A stretch of 64,000 nt of DNA, taken from positions 1,426,956 through 1,490,955 of the forward strand of contig VXAZ01008167.1 of NCBI GenBank assembly GCA_013399875.1, read 5' to 3'. Positions 1 through 12,657 of this stretch are shown here, in pieces (the stretch's first letter is position 1; each line of letters starts with the position of its first letter). Origin of the DNA: Gymnorhina tibicen. Taxonomy: Eukaryota > Chordata > Aves > Passeriformes > Artamidae. Both the position numbers and the translations under genes were made by a program. The notes under the pieces were generated by a model. That model had not been told where the DNA came from and ran no database searches. It worked only from the letters and a program-made list of their open reading frames with translations.

Positions 1-1609
1 AAACATAGCCAGGACTTGCTTTCATCTGTCTTTGAACAGACTCCAGTAGATACTTCCTAAAGATGGAGTTTAGACAATATTTTAATACAAAGGAAGTCAC
101 ACTATGTTTCTTACACTTTTGCATCCAAGCTGTGGGGAATCCTACTTACTGTTTGATTTATGATATTACCAAAGGTTGTAGTCAAGCTGGGAGGTGAATT
201 AAATGCAGAAAACATGGGATTTACAGAATAAAACTGCCCAAAAGTGGCGGTTATATTCTGTAAATTAGGAAAACCCCTCTGTTTAGTAATCAGGAGAATA
301 GGCAAGTGACTGAAGCAATCGTGTTTCTGCACATTCATTAAAAGTGGTCATCCTGGTTGATGTCTCGAAGTTGTCACACGAGCAACATTTTGAGTTTTTG
401 AAACAGGAGAGGCTAGTTGGACTATCTCTCATTTTAGTAAATGCCCAGATCACTGCACCATAGGTAGCTGTGACGTATGGGCAGAGTCTGAAATGCTGAG
501 TACTTCAGGTATTTTGTGGAAGAAAGTAAACTGAATGCAAAATTCCTTTAGCTGGACAACAATGACAGCATTTCACAGGACTTTACTGTTTGGGTGTACA
601 GCATCCCTTGGGCTCCATTGCTCTGTACCCCAACAATCAGCTGTTAATTCTGATCTGTGAGTGTAGTCAGATTGATCTTAATTAATCTGATTCATACTAT
701 ATTAATGCTCAATTCATCAGTGCATTTCAATATGCATAATAATACTAATAATAGATTTGGACTTAAATTTGAAATAGATCTTAGTTTATGATACAGACTG
801 CATGGCAGAAGACCAAGTGTGAAAACTGGGACTGAATAAGACAGCCTTAACAAAAATTAAAATCCAAATTTTGAAATCAAATGTTCAGAAATAGCAGGTT
901 TGGGGATAGGGATATTACTGACTCACATTCTGATACAGAACATACATTCTGATCTACATTTATTTTAAATTAAATTGAAATAAAATTCTATGCATGAGGA
1001 AATGGACCAAGCCCATAAGGCTTGGTTCTATGTGATTTTTTCAGCTGCAATAAACATTGTTGACTCCAAAATCTTCTCATAGACCGTAAGCCTGGAAACT
1101 TGGAATTGTGGCCAGTTTTTCACTGCACCTGAGACTGCTTGGACTGATCTCTGAAGCTTTGGGTCAGTGAAATTTTTGGCCAATAGCTCTTCACCACAGT
1201 TGCTGATCTGACCACACCGTATATCTGTGCTTGAATGTGTTCAAATTTCATAAATAAACTGCAGTTAGGACAAACCCATATTCCTTGGCAGTTAACAGAT
1301 GTTAAATTACTGCAACCTGCTGTTTTGCTGTTAGTTTAATGGTTGATTCCAACAAATAGATGAACCTATTAATTAACTGCAAATAAATTATTTCACTTTT
1401 CCATAGCTTCTTTGTATTCTACCAGGTTCCCTATATCCTGTTATTTCAGGATGTGGCCTTGATGTGCCACAGCATGTGTAATTCATAGAGACACTATCAG
1501 ATGTACTACAGCAAAATAAGAATCTGGGGAAAGCAGAGCTCCAACTTTGATGACACATAATTATTTCAGATAGCAAATTGCTGCAGGCAAAGTCTGATAT
1601 ACTTCCATT
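1..1609. other. AT-rich non-coding sequence, nothing recognised
   Basis: I see no gene, repeat tail or RNA in this stretch. The only small structure is an 8-bp perfect hairpin (ACCAAGCC, 5-base loop, GGCTTGGT) at 1006-1026. Short open frames here have no protein-like features that I recognise. Confidence 0.6.
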
Positions 1610-1615
1610 AACCAT
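1610..1615. repeat. Left target-site duplication AACCAT of the solo LTR
   Basis: AACCAT directly precedes the TG start of the LTR and recurs exactly at 2243-2248 directly after its CA end. A 6-bp duplication is the usual length for betaretrovirus-like (ERVK-type) integrations. Confidence 0.85.
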
Positions 1616-1852
1616 TGTTGTGGTGTGTCGTGGATTATCATGACTGACCACCGCCATCCCCTCCTTTCCCCCTCCCTATATAGCCCTTTCCCTAGAATGT
1701 TCTGTAGTTCTCGATTCCCTGTTGGCCCATGTTACTCCTCCCCTCCCACCTTCTTCCCCATTGGCAGTGTACCCCTTTTCCCCGCCTTGGTACCCCCTCC
1801 TTGTCACAGTACCATTGGCTATTTTTCGTTTTCCCTCTCCTTTCTGTTGGGG

Positions 1853-1859
1853 TATAAAA
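1853..1859 (+). promoter_or_regulatory. TATA box of the solo LTR
   Basis: TATAAAA lies in a GGGG/CCCC-flanked context, about 80 bp upstream of the LTR poly(A) signal. That is the normal spacing for a U3-R boundary near 1880. An inverted CCAAT (ATTGG) lies about 40 bp upstream. Present activity is unknown. Confidence 0.75.
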
Positions 1860-1933
1860 CCCCATGTCAGTGCTGTAATCTCGGTTCTTCGTGGTACTTT
1901 TTTGGTCCTTTGTGCCCTCCATCCTTCATCCTC

Positions 1934-1939
1934 AATAAA
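1934..1939 (+). terminator. Poly(A) signal AATAAA of the solo LTR
   Basis: AATAAA follows the TATA box by about 80 bp, as expected for the R region. Cleavage would be expected near 1950-1960, after which U5 starts. Confidence 0.7.
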
Positions 1940-2068
1940 CCCTTCCTGCCTTCCACGAAGAACCCCCTCCGCCTCTTCTTTACCTCCTCCGCGCACCCTC
2001 ACCACTCGGGGATGGGGCGAACCCGTGCTGGAGTTTCGCCAATCCTCCCGCGCCTGTGAGCGGCTTCC

Positions 2069-2195
2069 GTCACCCCGTCCTGTGTGGGGCGGTCATCTGG
2101 GCGGTCACCCCATCCTGTGTGGGGCGGTCATCTGGGCGGTCACCCCGTCCTGTGTGGGACGGTCATCTGGGCGGTCACCCCGTCCTGTGTGGGGT
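2069..2195 (+). repeat. 35-bp tandem repeat, about 3.6 copies, in LTR U5
   Basis: Units start GTCACCCC at 2069, 2104, 2139 and 2174, exactly 35 bp apart, with only a few substitutions (for example CATCC for CGTCC in unit 2 and GGGAC for GGGGC in unit 3). Each unit contains CTGTGTGGGG and GGTCATCTGGGCG. The period is not a multiple of three, so the several overlapping open frames here are shifted copies of one another and not genes. Confidence 0.9.
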
Positions 2196-2242
2196 GGGAG
2201 CCCGGCACTGGTCATTTGCTAGCCGGAGAGAGCACCGCGGCA

Positions 2243-2248
2243 AACCAT
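2243..2248. repeat. Right target-site duplication AACCAT of the solo LTR
   Basis: Exact copy of 1610-1615, immediately after the terminal CA of the LTR. Confidence 0.85.
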
Positions 2249-3035
2249 GGGCAGGCATGCTTCTTGAGGGAAGACATGCAGTCTAGTGGCTGGAGGAGTG
2301 GACTAACATTGGTCTTGAGCTTTCTGCTGAGAGTGACCTAATGCAACCCTTTTGAATTTACTCTGATAACTGTGAACGAATGGCAGAGAATTACTAAGCC
2401 ATCTTTAGGGACCATTAGCAGGCTTGACTCATTGATATCAACACTGCCTGTAAGGTTTTGGAATATCACAAGCTGTTAAAGGAACACATAACAACAATAG
2501 GGATGTGAGGGAGCAGAAAGAGGAGCATTGCTCCACAAAGAAGGATGAGCTAGGAGCTGACATTGGCACAGGTTGTGCTCTCATCCACAGCTCTTGCTGC
2601 TCATAATAACAGACTATCCTGAAGTCTCAAAATTAATTATGTTCTTTGTCAATCTGAATTTCTACCTGTTGGCAGCTGATGGCCATTTTTTCTCATGATG
2701 AAAATTGCCTCTTCTTGAAAAGTTTCTTTTTGAGCTTTTTGTTGTTCTCACCCCTGGTTTGTTTTGTGTTTTGCTGTTGCTTTTGTTTTGGGGTAGGGTT
2801 TTTGTTCGTGTGTTTGTGGTTTTTTAACTAAGAACAATGGTATCAGTTTCTTCTTATCACTACTCAAAATGCCTTATCTGCTATGTGGCATTTGCTCATT
2901 TTACAGCCACATCACAACAGTTACACCTAATTAGCCCATGATTGACTAGTGCACACTATTTTGTTCTCTGTCCTTTTCAATAGATGCAAACACAGTTTAT
3001 AATGGAAATTGTTGTGATTATTCACTAAGCACATG
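2249..3035. other. Non-coding sequence with a T/G-rich patch
   Basis: No gene is seen. A low-complexity T/G-rich run (TTTG-type motifs) covers about 2735-2828. The rest is unremarkable. Confidence 0.5.
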
Positions 3036-3262
3036 ACCTTGCACCTCATGTAGTTACACACATCCATTCCTATTAGCTCACTCATCAAAATTCTTCCTTG
3101 CCTTCCATATTCTGATCCTCTGCTGCATTGATGATGCCTCTCAGCTTTGTGTCAACAGCTAATTTAATTTACATGTTCTTCCTGTTTATGTAAAGGTCAC
3201 TAATGAAAACTTTGGCGACGTGTGTCAAGAGCAATCCCTGATGTTTTGTACTAGTACCCTCT
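3036..3262 (-). mobile_element. Ancient CR1-type LINE fragment (minus)
   Basis: Read on the minus strand this resembles the CR1/L3 stretch between the reverse-transcriptase FADD region and the ORF2 C-terminus. On the plus strand the landmarks are a decayed CTCAGCTTTGTGTCAACAGC (usually 'CCCAGCTTGGTGTCATCTGC') at about 3141 and a decayed 'TCATTAATGAAAATGTTGAAC' segment near 3198. It is heavily mutated with no open frame. The assignment is by remembered consensus and moderately sure. Confidence 0.45.
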
Positions 3263-3274
3263 TCTCATAGGGTC

Positions 3275-3460
3275 AGTTGATAAATTCACAGAAAAATTGA
3301 GGTTAGGAGAGACTTCTAGAGGTCCATTAGTCCCTTGTTCAAAGGAGCACTGATATCAAAGCTGGATCAGGTTGCTCAACCCATTAAATCCCTTTTCAAG
3401 ATGTCAACAATTGTTTCATTTTTGTCTAATTTCTTGGGAAATCCTGAATCTTTTAAATTC
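3275..3460 (-). mobile_element. CR1 LINE 3' end (minus), diverged
   Basis: The left end reads as the complement of a CR1 tail (AATTCACAGAAAAATTGAGGTTAGG at 3293 onward is the decayed 'ATCACAGAATTGTTGAGGTTGG'). It is followed by a decayed 'CAGGTTGCTCAGGGC' block near 3367 and 'CTGGGCAACCTG'-like sequence near 3433. Divergence is high and the right limit is fuzzy. Confidence 0.6.
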
Positions 3461-6400
3461 CCTTTTTTTTTGGTCATCTTTTCTATATTAAAAGCAGTTC
3501 TATTTTGGCAGTATATTTAGACGTTTATCAAAATACAACAATCATAGGTCCGTGCTGCTTAATTTCTCTGGAAGTGAAATATTTTTATTGACTTCTCTTT
3601 TGCTACTAATTCTGAGTATCTAAAATGGTTTTGACCTGTCCAGTGGTATGGAGGTTTCTTTCATATTTCCATTTTCTCTAGAGATTATAAGAATTCAAGA
3701 AATGAAAAAGATAGGCCTTTGATCTGAAACTAACCTAATTTCTTCCCTCAATCAAATCGTGACATAAAATTGCAATTTTAATTTCTATATTAATTATTAT
3801 TCTCTCTCCTTCCTACTAATGCTACAGTCATATGATCTGTCCTTAAATGACATTTCGTGTTGCCACACAAGAGACAAGGTTTCCCATTCTTGAGATTCTT
3901 TGTAAGTCAGCTGGAACCTACTAGGAACTTAACACCCACGTACAACAGTGTTATCCAAATACATAATTTCTCAAACTTATCTGAAGTTCAATGTTTTGGC
4001 AGAATATCAGGTACTTGTTTTGGCAATGCAGGATCATTTTGGAGAAAATATCCACACTGAAAAAAAGAGAAAAAAAGAGCCTTTCTGACCACTGTCCAAC
4101 AGAGTCAATGGATAATGAAGTTTCTAGTTTGGACCGTGCTTCCTGCTGACCACTGAAGCATTTGCCAGTGCATCAGGCCAGTTCTTCCACTAGTGTAAAC
4201 CTCCACAGCAGATAACGTTTATGCCCATCAGCAGCCAAACAAAGGTGCCACTAAACACAGGCCAAACTTAAATTGCTGTGCACAGCTAGTAAGAGTTTAG
4301 ACAGCTTGAAAGAACAGCAATGAGACCAGAAGACTTTCATCTTTATGTCACTGATGCAACTAAATGTAGAATAGATCAGTCATGATCAAAGTCTTCTGAA
4401 AATGCCTCGTAGGAAACTGGTGGTGCAAGCTGCACTGTTTTGCTTGAAGATAGAAGGGCAAAGTTACAGTGGCAGAACCTGGGCAGATTTAATCCTACTT
4501 GGTGACATCAGGAGTAGGGTTTTTTTAAGATAAAGATCATAAACTACGTGCAAAGTAGGAATAATAATTTGTATTAAATGGAATGAGAACATGGCTTTCT
4601 CCTCTTAGATGTGTAGCCCAAATTTTTAAGAAATGTAGTTTGAACTTGACATCAAACGTAGATTTTATGGGTCATTAATGAAACTCACATTTACTAGTAT
4701 TGTCCTTATTGATGTTAAGAGTTCTGCTTTTGGGGGTCCAATGCCAGCCTTTCAGATTTCCATTTTTCTAAGAGCTGCACAGTGGGTCACGATCCCTTGG
4801 AGCCACCAGAGTGAGCAGAGGTGGCCCAAATTCCACTGCAGTACAAATTTAGACGGAGCTGAGAACTGAGAGAAACAGGAATTTTGACTCTGCCATAGGG
4901 CTGGGGCAGAGCAGAAATATGTCCCAGCACAGCAGTAGGAGGTAAGCTCGTTCCTACTTGCTAAACCATCTGCTTGCTTAATACCAAAACCAGGCAGGCA
5001 GACAAAGCACTACAACAATGGTAGAAAGTAATATGGAAAAAACTATAACAAATGAGATAAAAATTACCTGGGTGGAATCACAGACATGGAGGCAATGGAG
5101 TGTTTGATCAGACAGTACTTTTGCCTAAATGGCAAGCACCCTGGAAACAGAATTAGCTTACTGTTTTCTACACAGCTAGATGTGCCCATGCACCAGCAGG
5201 CACAAAATGGGATCCATGAATCCCTTTAGCCATCAGGCAGGAGTGAAAGATCATTCAAACACTGGGACTTGGGGTAAGCAAACAGGTACCACGTCAAACT
5301 ATGTCACACATTTCTTCAATGGATATTTTGTTCTAAATCAAAGCATACTGCCAACTAATAAGGTAAACACAATATAGTTCAGTTAGGAAGTAGGTTAAAG
5401 CAGCTGTTCATTTACTTTCTCAGTGTCAGGAACAGGAACTCGGCAAGTTCCTTGAACTCGGCATTCTCTTTTCTTTCAGGTTTATATACATGCCTTCACA
5501 ATCTCCTGCTACATTTATTTTTTTTCCCTGCATACTGCAGGCAATAACTATGAAACTCTTTAATTTAACAGTATGTTCTTTGTCCTGCAATTGTTCCTGT
5601 TTTGCAACCACATAGATTATATGTATGGGCCTGTAGGAATAGTCAAACAGTTAATAAGGGTAGGGTTTGGCATGCTTCACTATGTACAAATTCTACAATC
5701 AAGTCCTGACAGGAAAGCTCTGTATCTTCTGTGGTTCCCAATCCTGACTAAAATATGCAAAATATCACTACTGGGAATGATACTTATTTCCCAGAAAGCT
5801 GCAATACCAGTTTTTTTCTTGTCAATGCATCATTGAAACATATTTTGTTTACAGTTTACGCCATTAATTTTCCCAGGCATATTAGGTTTTCAGAAGTGAT
5901 CCATGGCTCATTGTGTCTGTCAAAGGTACAGAGGTGCTATTTCAAATTTCATTACATCCTTAATGCAGTATAAATGAAAGAACTAAAGAGAGGCCTGTAC
6001 CGGATAATTGAATTAACCCCGGAGGTTAAATGTCCATCCACAGGATTCCTTGGATCTTATGACTTTCTCATCAGCCCCTTTACCTGGGGGTAGTGTACAT
6101 CCTTCAAGCAGGCTGATATGCACTGTGCAACAGGCACCACAGCACAGGGGTACCACAGTCAGGATGAGAAGGTGTGCTCTGCAGGGCAACTGTACAAACT
6201 CAATTGCTGATCCTGCTGATGAGATGAGAACAAGAGTGAAATCCAGCATGTTCCTCTAGAGGCGTGTCAAGAGCAGCAGGAATACAAGAAGGGGAACACA
6301 GTAAACAAAAACCACTTTATTTGTATCTAATAAAGTAAATAGTCATCAGTGTGAACATGTACAAAGCCCAGATCTGAAAGGTAAGGAAGTAATATCTTTG

Positions 6401-8334
6401 CATAATTCCTTTTTAGTCAAGAATGGTATTTAAAACCCTTAATGTGGGCCTGGGCCTTGAACTTGGAGCCTTACTGAAGCAGAATCTGAAGACAAAATTC
6501 AAATATTAATTTTCTTCTCTTTAAAAATTGCCTTTTAGAGGTAGAACCTCAAAAGACTTGGAATTCTTACTCTGACCTCAGAAGACTTTAAAAAAATAGT
6601 TGCTTACTTAAACCACTGGAATGCACAGGAGCAAGTTTTCTCATGAGGTTCATGGTCAGCATAAAACCAGAAGAGAAGAAAAACCAGTCAACCATTTTAG
6701 ATGGCTACAAGGTGGAGATTTAAGTTTTAAAGAAATATGAGAAATTGATTGTTTGGCTATGCTGTTGCTCATATTTCAGATAAGAAATTCAGCAAGACTG
6801 AATTCTTAGTCCCATTGCATTTTCTGTCAAGGTCCATCCAACCTGCTAACCAGGGTGAACGTGGCCTTTCAAAGGAGAAAAGTGCTTTCCTATGATGCAG
6901 TGGCCTCTAACTCTGGTCGAGCTTGGACAAAAACCTTCACTGACTTTCTCCACTAGCATTTAGTTAGCTTTGGAGCTCATTATATTTCCTGGCCAGTTTT
7001 CCATATATGTAGGGCCATCTGCCCTGAAAATCATAAGCACCAAGGAGCACACTTCATTCTGCTTTCAGTAAAAGCTCTCTAAAATAAACACTCTAAGGAG
7101 AAGCAGTGAGAAAAAAGGAGCAGCCTAGAGAAAACAGAAAAAGAGCTTAACATAAAGGTTAAAATTGGTGGGAACAAGAGAGAGACACCTCACCACAGAG
7201 TTCATGAACCATCAGAAATGATGGTGCAATGCTGTTCTGCAGTCCAGCCAAGGAGAAGGATCAAAGTTCTCTTCTTTATAGCAGCAATTGGAGAGTCAAG
7301 CTCTCCCAGTTTCCTTTTGCTTTAGGGACAAGTCCTGCTCACCATGAAAGTCTTCTCCAGAAGCTAACCAAGTCAGCACGCTCTTGGCAGTTTTTCTGTA
7401 GGAGGAATGAAAAGGACAATTCAGAGTGCTCTGTATGCTGTATTCAACAGGTCCTCTGCCCCCTGAAATGTGAGAGGATGGACAGGAGTAACCAGCTCAC
7501 CTCTCTCCCTGTGATTTGAGTGTGTGTGTCTGATATGGGACTTGCACAGATGCTGTGTGCTCCTGAATCTTTGCCACCTGTGGGGAGACCAAGTCTCCAC
7601 CCCTGTGCTAAGCCCTCTCCCCTCTGGGCTTGGCAAAGGACATGTATTTCTCTTATAACAAGTCTCCAAGAACCAGCATATATGTGCAATGCCATATCTC
7701 CTGACTTCCCTAGACCTGCTGCCTAATTAAGCCAGCTTCACTCCTATGCCCCAGGTAGTCTAGGGTCATTAAGCCAGAGCTAGCTGCTGTTCTTGCCAAA
7801 AATGCATTCCTTTGCGCCAGGGGCCATAGACAGTAGCAGAAAGTTACACGTCCTGGCTAATACAGTGTTTTATTCAGTATGGACTATTGTTCTAGCTCAG
7901 TGGTGTTTAAAGACTTAGCTTTCCTCTCACCAAAACTTGTTTTCCCCTGGAGAGATCTGTTACATAAACGAGCATATTTGCTCAAAGCACCACAAGAGAC
8001 AGATATTTTTACTTTTCTCTTCATTCAAACTCACATTATCACTAGACCTGAGCACTTTTCCCACTGTGCACAAGGGTGTAATGATACTCAGAATCAGGCT
8101 AACACAAAATCATCCATGATTCCTTTAAAAACAATATCTCTAGGGTATTTATATGCATTTACTTCGGTCACTCAAAGGTCCTAGAAATAGGAAGTAAGCA
8201 AGCACTGCCCTTAGTGTTTTCCATCTAGAGGGCGAATCACCAAATTACAGATATAAACAGTAGACCTTATCTATTTATATTGTTTGGCTGCCTTCCAAGT
8301 TCTTAGACTTAATATTCCCAACAGTTAGAAATAT
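3461..8334. other. Long AT-rich non-coding stretch, nothing recognised
   Basis: I find no recognisable exon, repeat tail, LTR or RNA gene in nearly 5 kb. Frames of up to about 100 codons occur (for example 7229-7519 and 7879-8184 on plus), but overlapping frames on both strands and the lack of any recognisable domain argue that they are chance. This may be intron or intergenic DNA. Confidence 0.5.
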
Positions 8335-8398
8335 TGTTATCTGTAAAGTGCCATGGACATTTATGGAGCTATATAAATGCATATTATTAATTAGTAAC
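8335..8398 (+). repeat. Ancient amniote repeat tail (CR1/L3-like 3' end)
   Basis: The pattern 'TGTAAAGTGCC...GAGCTATATAAATGCATATTATTA' matches the remembered 3' end of an old amniote LINE/SINE family ('TGTAAAGCGCTTTGGG...CGCTATATAAATGC...ATTATTATT'). It is short and diverged, and the family name is not secure. Confidence 0.4.
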
Positions 8399-9794
8399 TA
8401 CAATACTTAATGCCAACATTTTAAACATTTACATGAGCGACCTCATGAACAACTGCACTCATCGTTTTCTCTCAGCTCATAGTAAAATCAGCAAAACCAG
8501 TGAACCACAGCCAAAGACCTCTCTGGACGTGACACAGTCTGGGGGACAGCTTTCCCTCTTCCCAGATCCCTCCCTATTCTGTACTCCTTCAACCATCAGT
8601 CTTTGAGTCATTGTTGCTCCTATTGCTCAAAATCTGGCCCCAGTCACAGGCCACAGGAGCCTGCTTACCAGGTGTGCTTAGCCCCGAGATGTGACTCAGT
8701 TCCAGCACCCACAGTTTCTCCCTGAAGCAAGTAGTGATCAATGGTGTAGGCAGTGATCAGAAACCTATTCATGCAAACTATTGTTTATTTAGTACTAAGA
8801 ACAAAGCATCAGAGACAAAAGGATTTCAGAACAAGCAGGCTTAAAAATCTTTCTGTCCCCCAAGGCTACTGTGCAAAGTAGAACTCTAATTTCTCGAAAC
8901 TTGCTCTTCCTCCAGCTAATACTTCTCACAGCAGACAGTCTCCTAAGAGAGTGTTTACTTTGTTACATATACTTAGACTCTCATCCTCAGCATTCAGAGT
9001 AAAACACTTCCATCTGAAGCTGTATCAGTGAAAATCAAGAATCTGTTGTATTGATGGTTAATGCATTAGTGGAATTTGATCCTACCTGGTGGAGTCAATA
9101 GTGAAATGCTCAATTCATGAGAATGCAATTATTGACTGGCTACAAATTTGCAGTGTGAAAAATGTTGCACACGGCTACAGAGCACAAATTCATCTGCTAG
9201 ATTGTGGACTATTTACTTTTTCTACCATTTGCCCTCACTTGAGCTCTGCTGTCCCACTGCCTCTATATCTTCATCTATTTTATAAACTGACCAGCAACAA
9301 ATCATCTACCAAATTGTCACCCAACACCAAGTTCTGGGAAGGAGATCCTTCACTACGCAGGGCAAAGAGGAAGACCATGCCGAGATGCCTTCCTTACAAA
9401 CTGAGGTTCAAAATGATTTGTCTTACCCAAGTGATTCCCTTTTGCCTAGAGGCACAGAACACAGGTTTGCCCTGAGTACTGACTCTCCATTTTTCCAGGC
9501 TCTTCATCCTGTTCACACCACAGCTTTCCTTATTACACGTATAAAATCCAGCCCCTCACTGAACAGAGCTTTTTCACAAAGAGCCCTTTCAAACTCTGGA
9601 GCAGCCCACTAGGGAGGTCTTCATGGTAAGGCAGGTGGTCTAGAAAAGCCTCAGAGAAAACTGTTAACTACTATCAAGGGATTTAGTCGCAGGATCAATA
9701 AATGGTGGAAGAGGAAGAGGGAAACTTGAAAAGGTCAGAGGTGTGTAATGAAGAAAGAAAAGAGAGTCCTGAGAGGAGGACTCTGACCTAGGGC
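8399..9794. other. Non-coding sequence, nothing recognised
   Basis: No gene or repeat is recognised. The frame at 9089-9475 (128 codons) is in DNA of ordinary composition and has no domain I can name. Confidence 0.5.
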
Positions 9795-9853
9795 TAGGCT
9801 CAAAGGTCTTTTCCAAACTAGTTAATTCTGTGATTCTGTGATTCTGTGTGATT
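9795..9853 (+). mobile_element. Short CR1 LINE 3' tail (plus)
   Basis: Ends in ATTCTGTG ATTCTGTG ATTCTGTG units at 9825-9849, preceded by 'AAAGGTCTTTTCCAAACTAG', the decayed CR1 'AAGGTCCCTTCCAACC' motif. Only the last 60 or so bases are recognisable. Confidence 0.7.
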
Positions 9854-11314
9854 TTGGCATAGCCTTTGCCTGCTGACTGTACCAACCCTGCAGCATCTCT
9901 GTGCAGCATAGGGAGGCTGTGAAGACCCTTTCCTTCTGTTCCCACCAAGCTTTGTGGCCTTTTTGATATCCTTGGTTCCTCTCCACCACCTCCTCCTGGA
10001 CACCATTCCTCTTGGGCTGTTTGTTTCCCCCTTGTGCCTGAGGCCCCAAATTTTCCACATCATTCACGTTCTTTGTATCAGGCCCTTGACAGGCACTACC
10101 TGTTTAAGTGGAGAAGAAATGGGAGGGAAAGTAAGAGATGCATAATAAATCACCATGAACTCACAGGATTTTGATTGTGCAAGAGGAGTGTACAGTCAAC
10201 AGAGCCTGTAAAGTTGTGATACCATGGCAAATGGAAGAGAGAGGATATATCTTTTCCTAATCACAGTGTAACCTAGATTTATCCTGGAACAAAATGTCTC
10301 CCTAACATTGTCAGCTCAAGGTAATATTTGTATAGTCATGAAGTGTCATGCAGATGGCATGATGGATTTGCATAAGATAACTTAAATGGAGTCAGCTTTT
10401 TCTGAGGTGTAATACATATATGTCAGATTAATTTTAGCTAGATGAAAGGTAGATTTTTAAGAGCTCCTTCCTCCTGTGATGGTAAATGTTAACACTTAGC
10501 AGACTGATCATTAATAAGATATAATTATATATAATAATGGGGTTATATAAATACTGCAAATAAAAAGCTGGGGAAACCCAGGGCAATGGCAAGCAGGAGT
10601 TCCCAGAGATGTAGGCTGGTGTAGAGACAAGGACACAGTGATAAGCTAAGTGCAGTGCATAGAGAAGACCTTGGGGCAGAAGGACATTTGTCTAATTTCA
10701 AGAGATTCTCTGCAGATATTACTGGGGGGGGGTTTCTGCCTAAATATATACTTTGTTCCATGTAACAGGATTTGTGAGAAAACAGTAGAAACAGTAGGCA
10801 AAATTTTGACAGTAAATCTTGAGGAGAACCATGAGAAAGTAAAAAGGAACTTTTTCCAGGAGGAAACAGATAAAAATAGGATGCTCAAATAGTTGGAAAA
10901 GGTACTGAGTTCTGGACAACTTGTGACTGTGAGCTGCACAGTGCAACCACAAGACAGAATGGCTTAAGGAGTGGTTTTGCCAGGATCTCCTACGGTGTGT
11001 TTAGATGGCATAATATGATTCCAACACATTTCTCAGATGCCTGAGCATATTTATCCTGGCCACTGTATGCTAATCACCTACATATTTATTATAGGGCCTC
11101 AGCCCAAACTATAGATACAGCAATTCCAGCCTACACTTCTCCTGAAAGCAGACAAGGTCCTTTTAAAATAATGTTGACACACATGGTGCCTAAGTCTGAC
11201 TGCAGTCAGCAAAATGTTCTAGAGAGTAGTCAGCAAATATTCTGGAGACAGTATTCAGAAAATAAAAAAAAAAACCCTTTGGGTTAATATTCAAAATTCA
11301 GCCTAGGCTTTGGA
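9854..11314. other. Non-coding sequence, nothing recognised
   Basis: No gene is seen. There is a run of G near 10724-10732 and an AT-rich TATATAAT stretch near 10518-10550. Overlapping frames on both strands at 10543-10952 look like chance. Confidence 0.5.
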
Positions 11315-11436
11315 AAGAAGGCAAAGAAAACAAAGGAAACAAAGGAATAAAGAAAGCAACAAGGAAATAAGACAAGAAAGAAAAAAAAAAGAAACAAAAG
11401 AGAAAAACAATAGGAAAAAAGGAAAAAAATTCAGGT
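11315..11436 (+). repeat. A/G-rich low-complexity tract
   Basis: About 120 bases made almost only of A and G, with irregular AAAGAAAC and GGAAAC units. A separate poly(A) run lies just upstream near 11264-11275. Confidence 0.75.
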
Positions 11437-12657
11437 GGAGAAAAGGAAGTGTTTTAGTCCTTTTCTGTCTCCAGGATTAATAATTTCAAAATCAGTCTCA
11501 AATTTATGGAAGCTTTGAAAGCTCATTACTTTTTTTGTCAGCCAGTGGCCTCCAGTTTTGACTATATTGATCTGACAAGGGCATGAAATTCTCTTTCGGA
11601 TGTCCCCCAAATTCCTGACTTTCAGGGTCATCATGGCAGTAACTCAGGGCTGTATCCTTTTTAATCCCCAGTGCTGTTTAATCTCTTGTGCAGTTTACCC
11701 ATATACCTCAGAGATACTGTACCTCAAATATAAATCCTGGAGGATTTGAACCCAGAGATATCTGGCACAAAATTAGATGTGGAGCAGCACAGGAGGAGAG
11801 ATTGAGAGGAACAACAACAAATTGAGTGGGAGAAGGGGGTCAGAGGTAGGAAATCTACCCAGCATGGGGGCAGGAGGAGGGAGATTATCTGGTACAGAGG
11901 CAGTTCTGGGTAAACTTGTTTTGTTACACACCTATTATGCATGGTGATGCTGACCTAAAGAGGATCTTTTGGTTTGAATGTTTTTATTTATCTATTACAG
12001 GTAGGCCAAATTCTACATGTGGAAATTTGTCCTGTGGCCAATGCTGTAGTAAGTACTTTCAGACTGATGGTTTGAGGAGAGTAGGTGCATCTATAGATAG
12101 GTGTAAAGCTCTATACAGCCTTTCTACCCCTTCTTCACTGGGACAGCCATGTTGGCAGTGCTCTGGTTGGCTATAAGCCTATAACCTACCCCTCAGTTTC
12201 TCCCAAGGAAGTGTTTTTCCTACTGTGTAGTACTCTTTTTTTGTTAGCTTACTCAGCTCCAGAATTTCTTCTTTGCCTAGAACCTCTGTCTGTGAACTCT
12301 CACTCCTCTGTCCCCCATCAAAATGTCATCTCAATAAATGTTTACACTCCATATACAGAGAAAATTATGTCTTGATTACTGGTGGAACATTTCAGTATGT
12401 AAACAGTGTTCTCAAGACATGTTGTCTTCCAAAAGCATAAATATGTGCTCTTTTCTTCCAGCTCTGTCTGCTGGAATATCCACCCAGAAAATTACCTTGT
12501 TATTGTGTAAACAGTTGTTATCATACAAACAAACACATTTCTTTGTTGGCAATAGCAAATGTTCCTGTCTTACATGTCTGTACACAAGGAGAGGATTTTA
12601 GCTTTAATTTCTATTCTTTATGTTCTTTTACTCTTTCTACTGTTTAACAGACTGATC
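11437..12657. other. Non-coding sequence, nothing recognised
   Basis: No exon, repeat tail or RNA gene is recognised. Confidence 0.5.

Larger units (their letters stand above)
1616..2242 (+). mobile_element. Solo LTR of an endogenous retrovirus, probably ERVK class
   Basis: The 627-bp element begins TGTTGTGG and ends CCGCGGCA, so it has the TG...CA ends of retroviral LTRs, and it sits between perfect 6-bp AACCAT duplications. In order it shows a pyrimidine-rich U3 (about 1650-1800) with ATTGG (inverted CCAAT) motifs near 1758 and 1813, a TATA box at 1853-1859, a poly(A) signal at 1934-1939, and a GC-rich U5 carrying a 35-bp tandem array. No internal retroviral sequence follows the right duplication, so this is a solo LTR left by LTR-LTR recombination. 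The sense strand is plus, from the TATA-to-AATAAA order. The class is inferred from the duplication length; I do not recognise the exact family. Confidence 0.88.

Noticed and set aside
1625..2341. Several frames of 75-166 codons on both strands
   Set aside because: They lie in the solo LTR, and the repeated VWGGHLGGHP-like peptides come from the 35-bp tandem array.
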